Assembly: GCF_030814475.1 (NCBI RefSeq)
Contig: NZ_JAUSVF010000001.1
Location: 1,943,001-2,007,000, forward strand
Direction: 5' to 3'
Length of the DNA: 64,000 nt
Origin: Pararhizobium capsulatum DSM 1112
GTDB lineage: Bacteria > Pseudomonadota > Alphaproteobacteria > Rhizobiales > Rhizobiaceae
Shown: one piece after another, positions 15,822-26,406 of the stretch
How the letters are laid out: each line of letters begins with the position of its first letter
Position numbering within the stretch: the stretch's first letter is position 1
Program-made: the position numbers and the translations under genes
The notes under the pieces: model-generated
Databases searched by the model: none
Told to the model about the DNA's origin: nothing
Seen by the model: the letters and a program-made list of their open reading frames with translations, nothing else

Positions 15822-17000
15822 GTGAGCGACGCAAACGACAACAGCGCAGTGCCTTTCGGCCGTGGTGAAGCAAGCAGCAAGGGGCCGATCATCCCCAAGT
15901 CGGCCAATGAGGCGCTTCGCCCCGAAAAGGTGCCGATGCCGCCGAAGCGGTCGCGCAAGGCGCGCAGCCAGCTCGTCATCTTCCTGAACTTCCTGATGAC
16001 GCTCATCGTCTTCCTGACGATTGCCGCAGCCGGAACCGTCTATTACGCGATGACCGCCTATGAGGCGCAGGGCCTGCTGACCGCCAACACCAATTTCATC
16101 GTCCGCAACGGCGCGGGCATTCAGGAAATCGCCTCCAATCTCGAGCGCAACCAGATCGTTTCGGATGGCCGCGTGTTCCGCTTCATGTCTGAAGCCTATC
16201 TGGACGACGATACGCTGAAGGCCGGTGAATATGAGATCAAGGCCGGCTCGTCCATGCAGGAGATCATGCAGCTCCTGAAATCGGGCAAGTCGATCCTCTA
16301 CTCGGTGTCCCTGCCGGAAGGGCTGACGGTCCGCCAGATGTTCGACAGGCTTCGCAACGATCCTGTGCTGGAGGGTGACCTGCCGGCTGAGCTGCCGCCG
16401 GAAGGGTCTCTTCGCCCGGATACCTACAAGTTCTCGCGCGGCACGAAGCGCGGCGAGATCGTGGCCCAGATGTCGGCGGCGCAGAAGGCGCTTGTCGACC
16501 AGATCTGGGATCGGCGTGATCCGGACCTTCCGGTCGCCACCCGCGAAGAGTTCTTGACGCTTGCCTCCATCGTCGAGAAGGAAACGGGTATTGCGGACGA
16601 GCGCTCGCGCGTCGCCTCGGTGTTTCTCAATCGGCTCGACAAAGGCATGCGGTTGCAATCGGATCCGACGATCATCTACGGTATCTTCGGCGGAGAGGGT
16701 AAACCGGCCGATCGACCCATCCTGAAGTCCGACCTCGACAAGAAGACACCGTATAACACCTATATGATCAAGGGCGTGCCGCCGACGCCGATCGCCAATC
16801 CGGGCCGCGCAGCCTTGGAAGCCGTCGCCAACCCGTCGCGTACCGAAGACCTCTACTTCGTTGCCGATGGTACGGGCGGTCACGTCTTTGCCACGACCCT
16901 GGACGAGCACAACGCCAATGTCCGCCGCTGGCGCAAGATCGAGGCGGAAAAGGCTGCTGCAGCGGGCAAGACGTCGCCGGATACTCCCGTTCAGGAGTAA
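15822..17000 (+). CDS. mltG: Endolytic peptidoglycan transglycosylase MltG (YceG)
   Basis: A 392-residue protein from a GTG with an AGGAC-type ribosome site. A basic, proline-rich cytoplasmic tail of about 48 residues precedes one membrane helix (about 51-75, LVIFLNFLMTLIVFLTIAAA). A LysM-like module follows, then the catalytic YceG domain with LASIVEKET (catalytic Glu252) and RLDKGMRLQSDPTIIYG. MltG cleaves nascent glycan strands and sets their length. It is followed by yicC and gmk, a common alphaproteobacterial order. Confidence 0.95.
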   Translation: MSDANDNSAVPFGRGEASSKGPIIPKSANEALRPEKVPMPPKRSRKARSQLVIFLNFLMTLIVFLTIAAAGTVYYAMTAYEAQGLLTANTNFIVRNGAGIQEIASNLERNQIVSDGRVFRFMSEAYLDDDTLKAGEYEIKAGSSMQEIMQLLKSGKSILYSVSLPEGLTVRQMFDRLRNDPVLEGDLPAELPPEGSLRPDTYKFSRGTKRGEIVAQMSAAQKALVDQIWDRRDPDLPVATREEFLTLASIVEKETGIADERSRVASVFLNRLDKGMRLQSDPTIIYGIFGGEGKPADRPILKSDLDKKTPYNTYMIKGVPPTPIANPGRAALEAVANPSRTEDLYFVADGTGGHVFATTLDEHNANVRRWRKIEAEKAAAAGKTSPDTPVQE

Positions 17001-17172
17001 TCTCGAACGGCAGCTGTGGATCACGCGGCCTCGGTGTGCTTACCGCTTGCGGGAGGCACCACCGGGGCCGTAAACATTTTCGCAAGGTCGCCAAGCCCAT
17101 TTGAGAGGTTGCGACCCAAACAGCCTCGCTGCTGCCGTCCTGGAGCGGGAAGCGCGATGCCGGAGGATAATC

Positions 17173-18060
17173 ATGCCATTGCAGTCGATGACCGGGTTTG
17201 CCCGCCGCGAAGGTTCCTCAGGCCGTTACAGATGGGCCTGGGAGCTCCGTTCGGTCAATGGCAAGGGGCTTGATTTACGACTGCGCCTGCCTGTCGGCAC
17301 GGAAAACATCGAGGCGGATGTGCGAAAGCTGGCGGGCGAGATGTTTTCGCGCGGTAACATGCAGATCGGGCTTTCGATCAGCGCCAGCGAGGCGGGCGTC
17401 GAAACCGTCGTCAACCAGGGCGCGCTTGCTGCCGTGCTCTCACTGCGTGAACAACTGGCCGGGATGATTGATCCTGCGCCCCTGCGCCTGGACACGCTGC
17501 TTTCCGTACGCGGCATCGTCGACTTCCGCGAGCCGGAGGAGAAGGAAGTCGAAAGGGCAGCCCGCGATGCCGACATCATGGCTGCACTGCGCCTGGCTCT
17601 CCACGACATCATGCTGATGCGCGAAACGGAAGGGGCAGCCCTCCGCCATGTTCTGTTGGGTCAGATCGCCCGTATCGAGGAGCTGGCGCGCACCATCGAA
17701 GCGGATCCGTCCCGCAGTCCCGAGACGATTGCCGCGCGTCTGTCGCACCAGGTCTCGCTGCTGATGGATGGTTCGGTATCGCTCGATCGTGACCGGCTCT
17801 ACGGCGAAGTGGCGCTGCTCGCCGCCAAGGCCGATATACGCGAGGAAATCGACCGGCTACATGCCCATGTGGCCGCCGCCCGCGATCTCATCGACAAGGG
17901 TGGCCCTGTCGGGCGTAAACTCGATTTCCTTTCCCAGGAATTTAACCGCGAATCGAATACCATCTGTTCCAAGTCCAATTCGGCGACCGTCACGGCTGCC
18001 GGCATTGAACTGAAAGTCGTGATCGACCGGTTCCGCGAACAGGTCCAGAATCTGGAGTGA
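17173..18060 (+). CDS. yicC: YicC-family endoribonuclease
   Basis: A 295-residue protein beginning [19 protein letters not shown], the YicC N-terminus. The DUF1732 C-terminal domain contains [10 protein letters not shown] and [20 protein letters not shown]. The ATG at 17173 is chosen because GGAGG (17162-17166) precedes it and the family starts here; an in-frame upstream extension is not supported. YicC proteins are stress-linked RNases studied in E. coli and Bacillus (YloC). Its stop is 2 bases before the gmk ATG, so translation is coupled. Confidence 0.93.
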   Translation: MPLQSMTGFARREGSSGRYRWAWELRSVNGKGLDLRLRLPVGTENIEADVRKLAGEMFSRGNMQIGLSISASEAGVETVVNQGALAAVLSLREQLAGMIDPAPLRLDTLLSVRGIVDFREPEEKEVERAARDADIMAALRLALHDIMLMRETEGAALRHVLLGQIARIEELARTIEADPSRSPETIAARLSHQVSLLMDGSVSLDRDRLYGEVALLAAKADIREEIDRLHAHVAAARDLIDKGGPVGRKLDFLSQEFNRESNTICSKSNSATVTAAGIELKVVIDRFREQVQNLE

Positions 18061-18062
18061 CC

Positions 18063-18725
18063 ATGAGCCCCACCCGCCGCCCTTCCTCCATCACCATTCC
18101 GCGCCGCGGCCTGATGCTGGTTATCTCATCGCCCTCCGGTGCGGGAAAATCGACGATTGCACGCCACCTGCTGGAAGCCGATCCGCAGATGAGCATTTCC
18201 GTCAGCGTCACCACCCGCCAGCGCCGGCCGAGCGAAATCGAGGGGCGCCACTACTTCTTCAAGTCCGTCCGCGAATTCGAGAGCCTGCGCAAGACCGACG
18301 CACTGCTCGAATGGGCGGAGGTTCATGGCAATTTCTACGGAACCCCGCGAGACGCTGTCGAGCAGGCGATGGCCGCGGGCCGCGACATGCTGTTCGACAT
18401 CGATTGGCAGGGCGCCCAGCAGCTTCAGGAAAAGATGGCCGGCGATGTGGTCTCTATCTTCATCCTGCCGCCCAACATGGCCGAACTGCAATCACGACTG
18501 CACCGCCGCGCGGAAGACACCGAAGAAGTCATCGCCACCCGGCTCGCCAACTCCCGCTCCGAGATCGAGCATTGGCTGGAATACGACTATATCGTCGTCA
18601 ACGAAGACCTCGACAGCGCCTTCGCCTCGGTCCAGGCGATTGTCGAGGCTGAACGCCTGCGCCGCGACCGGCGGCCCGGCCTGTTCGAATTCGTCAATGG
18701 ATTGCTGACGGAAAATCCGTTCTGA
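18063..18725 (+). CDS. gmk: Guanylate kinase
   Basis: A 220-residue enzyme with P-loop SSPSGAGKS (22-30) and the GMP-binding [13 protein letters not shown] and [17 protein letters not shown] follows and then the lid region. It phosphorylates GMP to GDP. The ATG at 18063, directly after the yicC stop, is preferred over a GTG at 18057 that overlaps yicC. It ends the mltG-yicC-gmk group and converges on rsmA 27 bases away. Confidence 0.96.
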   Translation: MSPTRRPSSITIPRRGLMLVISSPSGAGKSTIARHLLEADPQMSISVSVTTRQRRPSEIEGRHYFFKSVREFESLRKTDALLEWAEVHGNFYGTPRDAVEQAMAAGRDMLFDIDWQGAQQLQEKMAGDVVSIFILPPNMAELQSRLHRRAEDTEEVIATRLANSRSEIEHWLEYDYIVVNEDLDSAFASVQAIVEAERLRRDRRPGLFEFVNGLLTENPF

Positions 18726-18752
18726 GGCCGCACCGCGGGTGCGACGTCGACC

Positions 18753-19586
18753 TCAAAGGCAATTCGCCAGCCGGCAGAATTCCTCGACCGACAGCGTTTC
18801 AGCCCGTCGCTGCGGATCGATATCTGCCTTGGCCAGCAAAGCTTCGCCACCAAGCGATTTGACACTCTGGCGCAGCATTTTGCGCCGCTGGCCGAAGGCG
18901 GCGTGCGTGACGCGTTCCAGGGCTTCCGTGCGGCAGGGGATCGGGTTTTCATTCGGTTCGAGATGAACGACCGATGATGTGACCTTGGGCGGCGGCGTGA
19001 AGGCCTGTGGCGGCACATCGAAGGCCATGCGGGCGTTCGTGCGCCAGCCGCAGAGCACGCCGAGCCGGCCGTAGTGGTCGTCATCCTCCTGCGCCACGAT
19101 CCTGAGGCCCACCTCACGCTGGAACATCAGTGTTAGCGACTGGTAGAAGGGTGGCCAGGACTTGACCAGCAGCCAGTTGAGAAGCAACTGCGTACCGACA
19201 TTGTAGGGCAGGTTGGAAATGATGCGCACGGAGCTGCCGTCAGTCACCAGCGTTTCGAAATCCACTTTCAGTGCATCACCCTCGATCACGTCGAGACGAC
19301 CGGGATAGTGATCGGAGATTTCGGCAAGGGCCGGCAGGCAGCGGCTGTCGCGCTCGATGGCGATGACCTTCTTCGCTCCGAGCGACAGGATGGCGCGGGT
19401 GAGGCCACCGGGACCGGGGCCAACCTCAATGACGGTCACACCGTCGAGAGGCCCAGCCGTACGGGCAATTTTCTGCGTCAGGTTCAGATCAAGAAGGAAG
19501 TTCTGTCCCAACGCCTTCCTGGCATCGAGTCCGTGGCGCGAAATGACGTCGCGCAGCGGCGGCAGGCCGTCGATCGCCGCCATCAT
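18753..19586 (-). CDS. rsmA: 16S rRNA (adenine1518-N6/adenine1519-N6)-dimethyltransferase
   Basis: A 277-residue KsgA/Rsm[21 protein letters not shown] starts the SAM-binding fold, with [30 protein letters not shown] and the adenine-binding [11 protein letters not shown]. It dimethylates two adenines in helix 45 late in 30S assembly. Its start overlaps the pdxA stop by 4 bases, the coupling known in E. coli (surA-pdxA-rsmA). It is the last gene of the LPS-assembly cluster. Confidence 0.96.
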   Translation of the reverse strand: MMAAIDGLPPLRDVISRHGLDARKALGQNFLLDLNLTQKIARTAGPLDGVTVIEVGPGPGGLTRAILSLGAKKVIAIERDSRCLPALAEISDHYPGRLDVIEGDALKVDFETLVTDGSSVRIISNLPYNVGTQLLLNWLLVKSWPPFYQSLTLMFQREVGLRIVAQEDDDHYGRLGVLCGWRTNARMAFDVPPQAFTPPPKVTSSVVHLEPNENPIPCRTEALERVTHAAFGQRRKMLRQSVKSLGGEALLAKADIDPQRRAETLSVEEFCRLANCL

Positions 19587-20611
19587 GCTTGCTCCCTGTC
19601 AACATTGTCCGCAAGCTCGCGCGCCATCCTGAGCGCTGCCATCAGGCTGTCTGCACGAGCGATACCCTTGCCGGTGAGGCTGAAGGCCGTGCCGTGGTCG
19701 GGCGAGGTGCGAATGAAGGGCAGGCCGAGCGTCGCATTGACGCTGTCGTCGAAGCCGAGTGCCTTGGCGGGAATAAGCGCCTGGTCGTGATACATGCAGA
19801 TCGCCACGTCATAGGTTGCGCGGGTACGGTCATGGAACATGGTGTCTGCGGGCCGGGGGCCGGTTACGTCATGTCCCTCGTTGATAAGTCTTTCGATGAC
19901 CGGGCGGATGATCGCGTCATCCTCCAGTCCCAGCGCACCGCCTTCGCCTGCATGCGGATTGAGGCCAGCAACGGCAAGGCGCGGCTGGCTGAGGCCAAAC
20001 CGTGCCTTGAGATCGGCAATCACCACGGCGCAGGTCCGGTAGATCAGGTCGGCTGTCAGCTGCTCCGGCACATCCTTCAGCGGAATATGGATCGTCACCG
20101 GCACCGCACGAAGCTTTGGGCCTGCAAGCAGCATGACCGGCAGGAGCTTGCGGCCGATGGCGCGTTCACCGAGATCGGCAAGGAATTCGGTATGGCCTGG
20201 AAAGCCGAAGCCAGCATCATAAAGAACGGATTTGGCGATCGGGCAGGTAACGACGGCCGCTGTCTCGCCCGCCATGGTGAGGCGTACGGCTTCCTCGATC
20301 GCTCCGATGATCGCGTCCGCATTGCGCGAATCCGGCACGCCAGCCACGACAGGCGCGGCGCATCCTATTGGCAGGACGGGAAGGGCATCTGGAAACATCG
20401 AGGACGCACCGCGTGCTTCGACTTCGCGGACGGAAACGTCATGGCCCAGCAGGTGCGCGCGTTCAAGGAGCGCCGCCGGATCGCCGATCAGCAGAAAAGG
20501 CGGCGTCTTCCATTCACGCCGCCTCAGCCAGGCTTCCAAGCTGATGTCGAGCCCGATTCCGGCCGGATCGCCCATGCTAAGCGCCAGCGGCGCCGGATTG
20601 TGCTCTGTCAT
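19583..20611 (-). CDS. pdxA: 4-hydroxythreonine-4-phosphate dehydrogenase
   Basis: A 342-residue PdxA. It has [20 protein letters not shown] at the N-terminus, [27 protein letters not shown] and [20 protein letters not shown], with the zinc-binding His residues in the last three. It oxidises 4-phosphohydroxy-L-threonine in pyridoxal phosphate synthesis. It lies 6 bases after the surA-like gene and overlaps rsmA by 4 bases. Confidence 0.96.
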   Translation of the reverse strand: MTEHNPAPLALSMGDPAGIGLDISLEAWLRRREWKTPPFLLIGDPAALLERAHLLGHDVSVREVEARGASSMFPDALPVLPIGCAAPVVAGVPDSRNADAIIGAIEEAVRLTMAGETAAVVTCPIAKSVLYDAGFGFPGHTEFLADLGERAIGRKLLPVMLLAGPKLRAVPVTIHIPLKDVPEQLTADLIYRTCAVVIADLKARFGLSQPRLAVAGLNPHAGEGGALGLEDDAIIRPVIERLINEGHDVTGPRPADTMFHDRTRATYDVAICMYHDQALIPAKALGFDDSVNATLGLPFIRTSPDHGTAFSLTGKGIARADSLMAALRMARELADNVDREQA

Positions 20612-20617
20612 GAACGC

Positions 20618-21571
20618 TTACTTGTTGAGGATCTGGGCCTTGGCGCGCAGTTCGTCCAGATATTTCTTGCTGTTGGGATCCTCGCCTCCCTGCTTCTTGC
20701 CGATATCTTCGGCACGGAAGACGACCTCCGCCGCGAGGTCGTCATTAACCTCGCGCTTCTTGCAGATGGCAAGATATTCGACGCCCTTTTCCGTGACGCG
20801 GGTGCCTGTCGTGTTGCCTTCTCCGGCCTTTTCGACCAGTCCCTTCCAGTCCTCTGGAATTTCCTGGATCATCATGCGGCCGAGGTTGCGGATCGAGACG
20901 TCACGCATGGTCGCGGCAAAAACCTTGGCCTGTTCGCAGCCGGGGAATTTAGCGCGTGAGGCATTCGCCTCCGCCTGGCGCTTGCCAATGATCGAATTGC
21001 GCTTGGCCGCCGGCACGACGAAAATGACCTGCTGCAGGAAGTACTCGGTCGTGACCGGCTTCTTGCCGCCGTTTTCCTGCATTCGGCGTACCAGTTCCTC
21101 ATTTGAGAGGCGACCGTTGTTGCCACTGTTGTAACGCAGGTTAACCGCCCGCGGCCAGCTCATGGCAACGGCGACATATTGCTTGAAATGGTCGAGTGTG
21201 ACACCGGACTTATCCAGGATCTGGGAGAGCTGCTCGACGCTGAGCTTGTTGCCGGCAGCAAAGCGCGCCACGGCGGCATCCACGTCGCTGGTGCCCACGG
21301 AAACGCGAATACGGAGAATTTCGTCACGCTTGAGCGCCTCATCGATCAATTCCTTGCGCGCTTCGGCGGCACCGCCACCCAGCTTCTGCAGGCGCATGAA
21401 GGCCACACGCTTGGCAATATCCCCCGATGTTATGGGAGTATTGTTGACGATAACGGCCACAGAGCTCGCTGCATAGGCTGACGGAGCCGTCGCTGATACC
21501 ATGGAGCCGGCCAGCATGCCGGCAATGATTGTTGCCGCCAGCGCGCGCTTCACCGAAAATGTTCCACCCAT
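20618..21571 (-). CDS. SurA-like periplasmic chaperone (SurA N-terminal domain)
   Basis: A 317-residue exported protein. The signal peptide ends near SAYAAS (about residue 35). The SurA N-terminal module follows (VAVIVNNTPITSGDIAKRV), then helices rich in Lys/Glu and a C-terminal half ending DELRAKAQILNK. It is shorter than E. coli SurA, and I do not see a clear parvulin PPIase motif. It therefore probably works as a chaperone for outer-membrane proteins. Position between lptD and pdxA supports the SurA role. An AGGACAGGAC ribosome site precedes the ATG at 21571. Confidence 0.8.
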   Translation of the reverse strand: MGGTFSVKRALAATIIAGMLAGSMVSATAPSAYAASSVAVIVNNTPITSGDIAKRVAFMRLQKLGGGAAEARKELIDEALKRDEILRIRVSVGTSDVDAAVARFAAGNKLSVEQLSQILDKSGVTLDHFKQYVAVAMSWPRAVNLRYNSGNNGRLSNEELVRRMQENGGKKPVTTEYFLQQVIFVVPAAKRNSIIGKRQAEANASRAKFPGCEQAKVFAATMRDVSIRNLGRMMIQEIPEDWKGLVEKAGEGNTTGTRVTEKGVEYLAICKKREVNDDLAAEVVFRAEDIGKKQGGEDPNSKKYLDELRAKAQILNK

Positions 21572-21809
21572 GTCCTGTCCTCTTTCAAGCCCCGGTTCGC
21601 GAAACAGATCACCTCACGTGACAATCCGTTCAAGCGGCTCCGGAAATTTCGGCTCGGCCGCACTTCTGTGGCCATTTGTCGGATGAAATCCATAATCTTG
21701 CAGCCTTGGGATGACAAGGCCTGCCCATGGCCGTGCAAGCCGGATCGCAGGGCAATCCGGCCGATTTACGGCATCAAGCACATTTTGACGTTATGGGCGG
21801 GGCGATCCA

Positions 21810-24146
21810 TCAGTTCAGGCCGTCGAAGCTCGTGTCGCCCACATTGATATCTCCCAGCGTACGGAAGCTGATCCGAGCGCCGATCGACCAGTCGTTGGCG
21901 ACGGAATCCTGGTTGTCGCGCTCTCGACGATAGACCAGGGAGAAAAGCGTATCCTGATCGTCGTAGGTGATGCCGATACCGTCGCGGGTAATGATGTCGC
22001 TGTTGATATCATACGTGACCGAGCCGAAGATCGACCAGTAATCTTGAAAACGATAGGCGGCCGCCGTCTGGATTTCGTCCTGATCGTAAGGCGAACCATA
22101 GGCCGGCTGCGCTTGGATACGGGTATAGGTCAGTGCCGTCTGCCACTTGATGCCCTGATAGCCAAGGGTCGTGTCGGCGCGGCGAAGATCGAAGCTTTCC
22201 TCGTCGAATCGTCCGCTGAAGCTTGCCGTCAAGCCGGAAGGCGCATCAATGCCGATCATCGAAACATAATCGGAGCGATCGGTTTCAAGGCCGGAATCTG
22301 CGCCCACCTTGACCAGATCGTCGGTTGCGAAAGAGTTCAACCCATCGAGATGGAAGGATTGGCCCGCGATTGCGCGCAGCGAATAGCCGTTGCCCAGTGC
22401 GCCGGTGTAGCGCAGGCCTAGATTGGCGCGGCTACCGCCTTCAATCCGGTCAAAGCCGGAGAACTTGTCGCGGTCGAAAAGCGAGGCCGCATCGAAGACG
22501 AAGCTTTGGGCGTCTTCGTTCGGCAAACCGCCGGCATATTCTTCGTCCGGCCGGACATAGACCTGAGCGATCGGCTCGAAGATGTGGCTGCTGTTGTCGG
22601 TGGCGACGAGGATCGGATAGCGCGCCTCGATACCGGCCGTCAGCATGCTGCGAGTAGCGGCATCATCATCGTAGAAAGACCCGCTATACGCCGCGCCCGG
22701 GTCATCCATCGTCAGTCCGAGAATGTCACCGCGTGCCGCCAGAAGCGGGGTGAGTGTCAGGCCGCCCGGTGCGATGAAGGTACGTTGCCATTCGGCTTCG
22801 GCCGTCAGGCGATGCGACATGCCGCTGAGGCCAGGGAAGCGATCGACACCGAGAACCGTGTACTCGTCCTGACGATTGCGATGGATATTCGTCAGGTTGA
22901 CGTCGGCATTGAGCTCGCCGCCAAGCACAGGTTCTTCCGAGGTGTAGGAATAATCGAGAACCTGTGCCACCGGCTGCTGGTTTTCAGCCAGGCTGTTGGT
23001 ATCAGCATCCTGGATGTCAAAATAGAAGGCGCGGGCGTCGAAGTAGTTACGCTTGCCAAGACCGGTCAGGTAGACCTGGTTGGTCAGCGTGCGACCGTCG
23101 AAGGTCGAGAGCTCATAGGTTTTGGCGAAATTGTTGTCGCTCTGGACGAGCACGTCCCAGCCGAAGGTCCAGCGCGGATTGATCTCGAATTTTGCCTTGG
23201 AGGCGATCATGCCTCGGGCCTGTTCCTGCTCATCGACCGTTCCCGCCGAGAAGGAAGAGCGATCCATCTGGCTGATGCCTGCCATGCGCAGAATATGCTC
23301 GCCACTTTCGAAGCTCTGGCGGAACTCGCCTTCCATCAGGAAGCCCTGGCGGGTAAGGCCGGTCGCGGTCAGTGTTGCATCCATATAAGGCGAGATCGCC
23401 CAATAATAGGGAACGCTGACGCCGGCACCGAGCTTCTGGGTGTATTTCAGCGTCGGAAACAGGAAGCCGCTCTTGCGCTTCACGGTGTGATCCGGAATTT
23501 CCATAACGGGCAGAAAAACGATCGGCTTGCCGAACAGTTCGAATTTGGCATTTTCCAGGCGAACGGTGTGCGTCTTGCCGTTCTGGATGATGCGCTGCGC
23601 CTTGATCTGCCAGAGCGACTTGTGATCCGGATTGGTCGCGCAGGGTGTGCAGGCGGTGTAGACGGCATTGTGGAGGATGATCTCCTCGCCGTTCACGCGC
23701 TCACCGTTGACCGCCGCGAGCTTTGTCAGATCCGTCGTTTCGATGCGCATCGCTTCGACAAAGCCGTTACCGAAATCGTCGGTCACGTCCATGCGGTCGG
23801 CATAAACCTTGTTGCCGCCGGGCTCGATCAACTCGATCTCGCCGGTCGCGACGATTCGGCCGGTTTTCTGACTGTACTCGACCTGCTGGGCCACCATCTG
23901 GTAGCCGCCATAATTGATCTGCACCGCACCGCGAACAATGACCCGTTCGGTGTCACGGTTATAGACCATCTCGTTTGCCGAAAGCAGCATCTTGGCGTCT
24001 TCGGGCACGGATGGCTGGAGCGAATCGATATTGGTGGTTTGCGCCCATGCGGGCGCAATCATTCCGGGGATCATTGCCGTAAACGCAACGCCGGAAAGCA
24101 GAATGGCCGTCAGCAGCCTGTTATGTTTGCGGTTGCCTGCCGCCAC
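21810..24146 (-). CDS. lptD: LPS-assembly protein LptD
   Basis: A 778-residue outer-membrane protein. The signal peptide ends at APAWAQ (about 36). An OstA/LptA-like beta-jellyroll follows (ANEMVYNRDTERVIVRGAVQ, KTGRIVATGEIELIEPGGNK), then a long beta-barrel. The cysteine pair of ACTPCATNPD lies near residue 170. LptD, with LptE, inserts LPS into the outer leaflet. Its start overlaps the lptG stop by one base, and it is separated from the surA-like gene by 238 bases without a recognised gene. Confidence 0.95.
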   Translation of the reverse strand: MAAGNRKHNRLLTAILLSGVAFTAMIPGMIAPAWAQTTNIDSLQPSVPEDAKMLLSANEMVYNRDTERVIVRGAVQINYGGYQMVAQQVEYSQKTGRIVATGEIELIEPGGNKVYADRMDVTDDFGNGFVEAMRIETTDLTKLAAVNGERVNGEEIILHNAVYTACTPCATNPDHKSLWQIKAQRIIQNGKTHTVRLENAKFELFGKPIVFLPVMEIPDHTVKRKSGFLFPTLKYTQKLGAGVSVPYYWAISPYMDATLTATGLTRQGFLMEGEFRQSFESGEHILRMAGISQMDRSSFSAGTVDEQEQARGMIASKAKFEINPRWTFGWDVLVQSDNNFAKTYELSTFDGRTLTNQVYLTGLGKRNYFDARAFYFDIQDADTNSLAENQQPVAQVLDYSYTSEEPVLGGELNADVNLTNIHRNRQDEYTVLGVDRFPGLSGMSHRLTAEAEWQRTFIAPGGLTLTPLLAARGDILGLTMDDPGAAYSGSFYDDDAATRSMLTAGIEARYPILVATDNSSHIFEPIAQVYVRPDEEYAGGLPNEDAQSFVFDAASLFDRDKFSGFDRIEGGSRANLGLRYTGALGNGYSLRAIAGQSFHLDGLNSFATDDLVKVGADSGLETDRSDYVSMIGIDAPSGLTASFSGRFDEESFDLRRADTTLGYQGIKWQTALTYTRIQAQPAYGSPYDQDEIQTAAAYRFQDYWSIFGSVTYDINSDIITRDGIGITYDDQDTLFSLVYRRERDNQDSVANDWSIGARISFRTLGDINVGDTSFDGLN

Positions 24147-25234
24147 TAGCCATCTTCCTCATGCAACAGAATCGTTGCCCCCAATGCCATCGCCACGACG
24201 ACCGGCAGCCAGGCTGCAACGAAGGGAGGAACAATACCGCTACTCCCGAATGCTTTTACAAGCACGGTGACGACATAAAGCACGAAGCCCGAAAGGATGC
24301 CACCGAGAATCACCGGCCGGGATTGGTTAAACCGGCTAAATTTTAACGAGACGCTTGCAGCGATCAGCGTCATCGCAACGAGAAGAAGAGGCAGCGCCAG
24401 CATGGAATGAAACTGCGTTTCCATTCCGCTGGTCGGCAAGCCAAAGGACTTCGCCACGTCAATCTTGTGCCGCAGGTCGAAAAACTGAATGGAATCAGCC
24501 TTCGTCAGAGTCTCCTGAATGAATTCCGGCTTCAGGTTGGTTGGAAGCTGTGCCGTTTCGAGAATCCGCGGCAGCTCTCCGTTGCGAGTTTCCGTCACCT
24601 TGCTAAGGAGCCAGTAACCATCTTCGAGTTTTGCGCTCTGCGCATCCTGTCTTGAAACGATCGCGCCCTGTGGATCGAAGTGGATCACCGTCACTCCAAC
24701 AAGGGTCTGGCCCCCGTCCTGAACGGAGCGGGCACCGATGATCGTGTCATCCTTGTTATAGATCTGGCGAAGCCACGGAATCGACAGGCGCGAGCGCGAC
24801 GATGAACTGCTGCCCCACGACGCTTCCAGCGCTTCCGCCTGGCTTGTGCCCCAGGAGGCGATCGGATTGAGAACGACGACGGCCAGTATTCCGAAGAGGA
24901 AAGAACCGAAGACGAAGGGCTGCAGGAACTGCCAGGCCGAAATCCCGGCCGCCCGCGTCACCACGAGCTCGTAGCGACGATTGAGCGAAATCAGAGAGGC
25001 CATCCCGGCAAACAGCGCAACGAAGGGCACGGTCTGTTGCAGAATCATCGGAATGCGAAACGTCGTCATCAGCAGTGCGCCCGAAATCGAATAGTGCGGC
25101 AGCTGCGACATCCGATTCGAAAGTTCGCTGAAGTCGATAATGAAAATCAGCGAAAAGATGCCGGTCAGGAACCAGAAGGTGGTGATCGCGTAGCGCGTGA
25201 AGAAATAACGCCCGAGTGTTGAAAACAGGATCAT
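24146..25234 (-). CDS. lptG: LPS export ABC transporter permease LptG
   Basis: A 362-residue YjgP/YjgQ-family permease. It opens LFSTLGRYFFTRYAITTFWF, with three membrane helices near the N-terminus, a periplasmic beta-jellyroll (about 130-260) and three C-terminal helices. The last carries GSSGIVPPFVAAWLPVVVAM, typical of LptG. With LptF and LptB it extracts LPS from the inner membrane. It overlaps lptF by 4 bases and lptD by 1, so the three are one transcript. Confidence 0.94.
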   Translation of the reverse strand: MILFSTLGRYFFTRYAITTFWFLTGIFSLIFIIDFSELSNRMSQLPHYSISGALLMTTFRIPMILQQTVPFVALFAGMASLISLNRRYELVVTRAAGISAWQFLQPFVFGSFLFGILAVVVLNPIASWGTSQAEALEASWGSSSSSRSRLSIPWLRQIYNKDDTIIGARSVQDGGQTLVGVTVIHFDPQGAIVSRQDAQSAKLEDGYWLLSKVTETRNGELPRILETAQLPTNLKPEFIQETLTKADSIQFFDLRHKIDVAKSFGLPTSGMETQFHSMLALPLLLVAMTLIAASVSLKFSRFNQSRPVILGGILSGFVLYVVTVLVKAFGSSGIVPPFVAAWLPVVVAMALGATILLHEEDG

Positions 25235-26406
25235 GGTGTCCCGCCTCCGTCAGCCGTCGGCTGCGAACGCATCAGGCCGAGCCGTACCATCCGGTCCTTG
25301 ATGAGCTTTTCCCAGGTAATGGGGATTTCGAGCCTGCGATTGCCAAACAGCTGCCGCACGGCCAGATAGCCGGAGGCGAGGGGGATCAGATACATCACCG
25401 GCACGAAGGCGGGCGATTCCTGGGCGCTGTTGGCAGCGTAGAATGTCGCCCAGCGAAGGAAGAGACAGGTCAGGAGTGCAGCGACCATCGGATGCAGGCG
25501 TGCTTCGCGATGGGACCGTGCATCGCTTGAAAAAACCAGGGCCACGAGGGCGAAAAGCAGCGGGAAGGTCCATTCCGTGAAACGGCGGTGCAGCTCGGCG
25601 GTAAAGCTCAGAGGGTCCTTCTTGAAAATAGGATCCTTGGGGTCCGGGTGGAAAAGATAAGGAAGGTCCCGGTCCTTGGCGCGGATATTAACCTCGCCGG
25701 CCATCCGACTCATGTCGGTGAGATCGAAGGCGTAGGAGTCGAACTTGATGATCGACACACCGCCATCCGGCAGCTTGCGATGCACTTCCCCATCCTTCAT
25801 CACCAGCGCCGAGCTGTTTTCGTCCACCGCGCCTTCGCGCGCGTAATAGACGAGCTCATAGGCGGGATTTCGCGAATCGGCAACGAAGATGCCGTGCAGT
25901 ACGCCGCCGCCGCGGCGCGAGGCGACCTGGACATACAGGCCGTCAGCAATCTTTCGGAAAGTGTTTTCCTGCACAACGGAGGAGAGCAGATCCGCATGGG
26001 CGGTCGCGATCATCTTGCGCACCGCCATGCGCGAATAGGGCTCGACGAAATTGTCGACGGCAAAGGAAAGCATGCTGAGCGCGATGCCGAGATAGAGCAC
26101 CGGCCGGATAATGGTCATGCGCGAACTGCCGGCGGCATTCAGCACGGTCAGTTCCGAATCGGTGTTCATCGCGGTCAACGTCTGTGCCACGCCGATCACC
26201 AGCGCGAAGGGCAGGATGAGAGGCACGATCGACGGCAGGATCAGGGTCGCGAGCTTGATAAAGGCGAAAATGGACTGGCCGCTGTCGGTCACGAGATTGA
26301 TGCTGGTGAGGGCCTGCGTCACCCAGACGATCGCCATCAGCGGTAGAAGCGTCGCGAGGAACATGCCCGTCGCCCGCTTCAATATATAGCGCTCGATCAG
26401 TTTCAT
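25231..26406 (-). CDS. lptF: LPS export ABC transporter permease LptF
   Basis: A 391-residue YjgP/YjgQ-family permease. It opens MKLIERYILKRATGMFLATL, followed by LVLPF-type helices (ILPSIVPLILPFALVIGV) and NTDSELTVLNAAGSSRMTI, the coupling-helix region facing LptB. The periplasmic jellyroll spans roughly 130-280, with three more helices at the C-terminus. It is the first gene of lptF-lptG-lptD-surA-pdxA-rsmA. The promoter should lie in the 26407-26811 gap shared with pepA. Confidence 0.94.
   Translation of the reverse strand: MKLIERYILKRATGMFLATLLPLMAIVWVTQALTSINLVTDSGQSIFAFIKLATLILPSIVPLILPFALVIGVAQTLTAMNTDSELTVLNAAGSSRMTIIRPVLYLGIALSMLSFAVDNFVEPYSRMAVRKMIATAHADLLSSVVQENTFRKIADGLYVQVASRRGGGVLHGIFVADSRNPAYELVYYAREGAVDENSSALVMKDGEVHRKLPDGGVSIIKFDSYAFDLTDMSRMAGEVNIRAKDRDLPYLFHPDPKDPIFKKDPLSFTAELHRRFTEWTFPLLFALVALVFSSDARSHREARLHPMVAALLTCLFLRWATFYAANSAQESPAFVPVMYLIPLASGYLAVRQLFGNRRLEIPITWEKLIKDRMVRLGLMRSQPTADGGGTP

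Noticed and set aside
22506..24149. A 547-codon plus-strand frame opposite lptD
   Set aside because: Antisense shadow; lptD has the signal peptide, OstA domain and barrel.
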